Assembly: GCA_013368315.1 (NCBI GenBank)
Contig: JAACJM010000015.1
Span: 744,001-808,000 of the forward strand
DNA length: 64,000 bases
Source: Tetrapyrgos nigripes
Taxonomy: Eukaryota; Basidiomycota; Agaricomycetes; Agaricales; Campanellaceae
Reading direction: 5' to 3'
Shown: positions 61,115 to 64,000 of the stretch, one piece after another
Layout of the letters: each line of letters starts with the position of its first letter
Position numbering within the stretch: the stretch's first letter is position 1
Made by a program: the position numbers and the translations under genes
Notes under the pieces: generated by a model
Databases searched by the model: none
Seen by the model: only the letters and a program-made list of their open reading frames with translations
What the model was told of the DNA's origin: nothing

Positions 61115-63924
61115 ATGGACGTCCTCCGTCAGCGCTCAGGGCGTTGGATATCCAATGCTCCTGGTCGACTATATCGTGCTTTACCTGCGGTTGCTCTAGG
61201 AACTCTTTTCAACATCCTCGATACTGGCAAGTAACTTCTGACTCATGCTGCCCCTTTCGACTATTGGTGACCATTTTTGTCCAGTCTCAACCGGTTTACT
61301 CGTCTTGCCCAAGGAAGATGGTGGCTCTGGAGGTGCCTTCCAGTCTGTGCAGATCCAAGCTATGTCCATGTTCATCATGAGGTGTGTATCTGCGAAAAGG
61401 CGGCTAGAAGGAAACTTTACACTGATGGATTTGTACTTAGCACAATCTTATCCCAGATAGCCATGACATTCGGTGGATCCAAATTTCCAGGAGCACTAGG
61501 AGCCATGCTGATTGAGGTCCTACCCTTTCTTCGAGGAATTGCCAGTGATATTCGGTCTGCTCTTGGAGACGGCAACCCTGCTCTTGTACCTACTGTGTTC
61601 GCTGGCTATGCGTTGAGCAGCTTTTTGATCGGAGTGGTTTTCATTCTTTTGGGTCTACTCAGATTGGGAAAATTGGTATTTCTCTTTTTTTTATTCATTT
61701 TTAACTTATTAGCTCTAACTGCCATCTGTCCAGGTCGCGTACTTTCCTCAGACAGTGCTCACCGGCGCTATCGGAGCCATTGGGGTTTCTCTATTCATCC
61801 TCGGTCTCGGACTGAATCTGCCTGAAAATTCTCCCGACCTTTCCCTGTCGAACACACGTTCATTACTTTTCAATCGACAGCATCTCCCGCTCCTTGCAGC
61901 TTCGTTCTTTCCCGCGCTCTTCCTCTCTTGTTCTGTCAGGTCCAAGAAGATAAATCGGTGGACTCAAGGAGCAGTTCAAAATGCTTACTATGTGCCTATA
62001 TATCTCTCGTTGATACCAGTCCTCTTTTGGGTCGTTGTTGGGCCTCAGCACCTTGACCAAGACATGCTCATCAGGGAAGGATGGTTGTTCCACGTTGACA
62101 GTTCCATCCGAGAAGAAGGCGGTTTGGGTACTGCTTGGATTTACTGGAAGCAGTTCGATTTCGGTCAAGTCCAGTGGTGGGCGATGAGGAATGCAATCGA
62201 GAACATTGTGCTGCTTGTTGTCATCGGTGTTCTCAATCTGCCTATATACGTTCCGACTCTTGCTTTCTCTCTTGATGTTTCATACGACATGGATTACGAA
62301 CTACTTGGACAAGGTGTTGCGAATATACTGGCCGGTGCAGCGGGAACTATGCCAAATATCCTAGTATCTCTTTTTTCACTTGTCTTCCTGTCACTGAGCT
62401 GAAGGCCTTCCATAGCAATACTCGTACTCCGTCTTCTTCACAAGAGCAAATGGTGGTCGGTTCGAGGCGGGACTTGTGACCCTTTTGACGTTCATTCTGT
62501 TCTTGACGTCTGGACTCCTGCTTCCTTATGTCCCGACGATCTTAGCATCTACTCTTGTACTTTTCCTGGGCATCGAACTTACACTGGAGGCTATGTGGGA
62601 ATCAGCTAAAGTGTGCAATATTTTTTCCTGACCGTCATATTGTGCTGACGATGGAAGTAGACCTTGTTGCCCATGGAATACGCTGTTGTTGTGGGTACAT
62701 TGGTAGCTTGCACCTTCATTGGTTTCGCCGAGGGCTTTGGAGTCGGTATTGGTGCTGCGGCAGCTATTTACTTTGTTTACGGCGTTGCTGATACTGTAAG
62801 TTTTTTTAGAGTGCCGACTAGTTCCTGATCACTGACCACCATCCAGCGAGCGCGAGAGATCAAGTGGGAAAGATGGACCGAAATGTACGCGCCACACTCC
62901 GGCGTGCCCAGTCTCAACACTGGGACGACACCGGTTGTAACCACCGTAGATGTTGAAAACGGTGTCTCGTTGGATGTGCTGCCTGACTTTGACAGCAGCG
63001 ATGAGACTGTTGGTGTTCTTGTTCTTTCTGGATACGTTTGTAAGTACTTCTTACATTGTCATGCTGTCCAACTGTATTGAACCCAGTTTAGTTTTCGCAT
63101 CCATACCATCTATTGAATCTAGGATCCTCAAACTTAAAAGAACCGCGTCGTTCATCGTTATTGACATGACGACAGTTCACCGTCTTGAAACTGCTGCTGC
63201 CCAATGTTTCAGCCGTGCTGTTCGGGATCTCGGAGATGCAACGACGCTAGTCATATGTGGCTTAGAGAAGGACAGTCCGGTGGAAGCTGATTTCCAGCGT
63301 GCTGGAGTGAACCTGATCTATGGGGATGGTCCACTGGAAGGCAAGGGTATTCGAGTCTTTTTGAATCGTTCCGAAGCCGTGCGATGGTGTCAAGCACAAC
63401 AAATCTCAAAACCAGCCGCCTCAAAGACGGAAGACCCCTCCGCTATCTTCAGCACTTTCTGTGACTTCTTTGGCTTTGATGCTGCAAAGCATCCAGATGA
63501 AGCTGAAAGTGTGCAGGCCCCATCGCCGTCGCGCACAAACGGATTCGACCGAGCGGGGCTGCAATTCTGCTTCTACGATGCTGGAGAGACTATCTCTCAT
63601 CCGAGCTCAGAGTGCATACTCTTCGTGGTAGAAGGACGTGTTGACGCTATCTCTCGTGGTGAAGATCTGTCTGCCTCAACGAACCGGCACTCAGGAAGGA
63701 ACTCTCTTGGCCAAACTCTCAGGCTACTCCCCCGGGACGCCTTGAGGTTTGCTAGAGAACGTTTCGCGACACCAACTTTGCGACGACTGGCGCCTGGTGC
63801 GATAGCTAGAGTGGAATCCGAAACGAAACTGGCTGCACGGGAAAAATGTGTGACGGCGGTGATTGCTGAAGGACAGAGTAGCACTGCGCTGGTAACTTGG
63901 GCCAGAGAAAAAGCTGAACTGTAG
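61115..63924 (+). CDS. SulP/SLC26-type transporter with STAS and cNMP-like domains
   Basis: Exons 61115-61226, 61285-61381, 61441-61675, 61734-62363, 62416-62610, 62661-62795, 62847-63039 and 63092-63924 give 809 residues. The membrane part starts near residue 25 (ALPAVALGTLFNILDTVSTGLLVLP) and has about twelve helices with LVAYFPQTVLTGAIGAIGVSLF. Then comes a STAS domain (GVLVLSGYVFFASIP..ASFIVIDMTTVHRLETAAA) and a C-terminal cyclic-nucleotide-binding-like fold (FCFYDAGETISHPSSECILFVVEGRVDAISRG). This three-part layout fits the yeast Ygr125w/Vsb1 group, reported to act in vacuolar basic amino-acid storage, more than plasma-membrane sulphate permeases. The first intron uses a GC donor (GCAAGT). 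The start codon is provisional. Confidence 0.88.
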
Positions 63925-64000
63925 ACCAGGCTGAAATAGATATCTTGTACAAAAGTAATGTTAAATCTTGGAAATTTAGCCTTCACGACCACGTGCAGGT
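63925..64000. other. End of window, 3' flank
   Basis: 76 bp after the SulP stop. Nothing recognised. Confidence 0.4.

Overview
The window is nuclear DNA of a filamentous basidiomycete, most likely a mushroom-forming Agaricomycete. This rests on dense short introns (mostly about 45-70 bp, GT..AG), very small exons, basidiomycete-type gene families (serial 7TM orphan receptor-like protein, Ser/Thr-rich single-pass membrane protein, F-box/LRR proteins) and a GH74 xyloglucanase with a fungal CBM1, which fits a plant-litter or wood decayer. The species cannot be named from the sequence. I rebuilt exon structures by hand; nearly all coding lengths close to a multiple of three, which is the main internal check.

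Layout: 1-2211 (+) 3' part of an MIT-domain protein; 3723-6102 (-) INO80 subunit Ies1 copy A; 6207-7722 (+) single-pass membrane protein; 10130-13298 (-) alpha/beta hydrolase; 13479-14567 (-) F-box/LRR-like protein; 14876-17219 (+) AAAP amino-acid transporter; 17517-19095 (+) PlsC-type acyltransferase; 19183-19527 (-) TIM8; 19852-21847 (+) Ies1 copy B; 22340-23552 (-) unknown protein; 24108-25445 (-) saccharopine dehydrogenase LYS1; 26068-27135 (-) short-chain dehydrogenase; 27273-28262 (+) TTC1-like TPR protein, followed by a decayed tandem copy (28730-29403).

Second half: 29461-33886 (-) LRR-RhoGEF; 34032-35508 (-) Elongator ELP4; 35580-36282 (+) mitochondrial inner membrane protease IMP1 with a one-base frameshift; 36669-37866 (-) SET-domain protein; 38153-40563 (-) amino-acid permease; 41037-43428 (-) kinase-like protein; 43703-44953 (-) unknown Ser/Pro-rich protein; 45318-49495 (+) GH74-CBM1 xyloglucanase with 30 exons; 49626-51489 (-) LRR protein; 51834-53975 (-) HET-domain gene with an in-frame stop; 56006-57343 (+) 7TM protein; 57518-59109 (+) ING/PHD protein; 59791-60665 (+) cytidine deaminase; 61115-63924 (+) SulP transporter with STAS and cNMP-like domains.

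The genes do not form a metabolic cluster; this is a mostly housekeeping segment (chromatin: two Ies1 copies, ING, SET; mitochondria: TIM8, IMP1; amino acids: LYS1 and two transporters; tRNA modification: ELP4). The most unusual points are the two divergent Ies1 copies 14 kb apart, four GC-AG introns with the same donor, a non-canonical intron in the GH74 gene, micro-exons down to 7 bp, and three lesioned loci (IMP1 frameshift, HET nonsense codon, TTC1 pseudogene).
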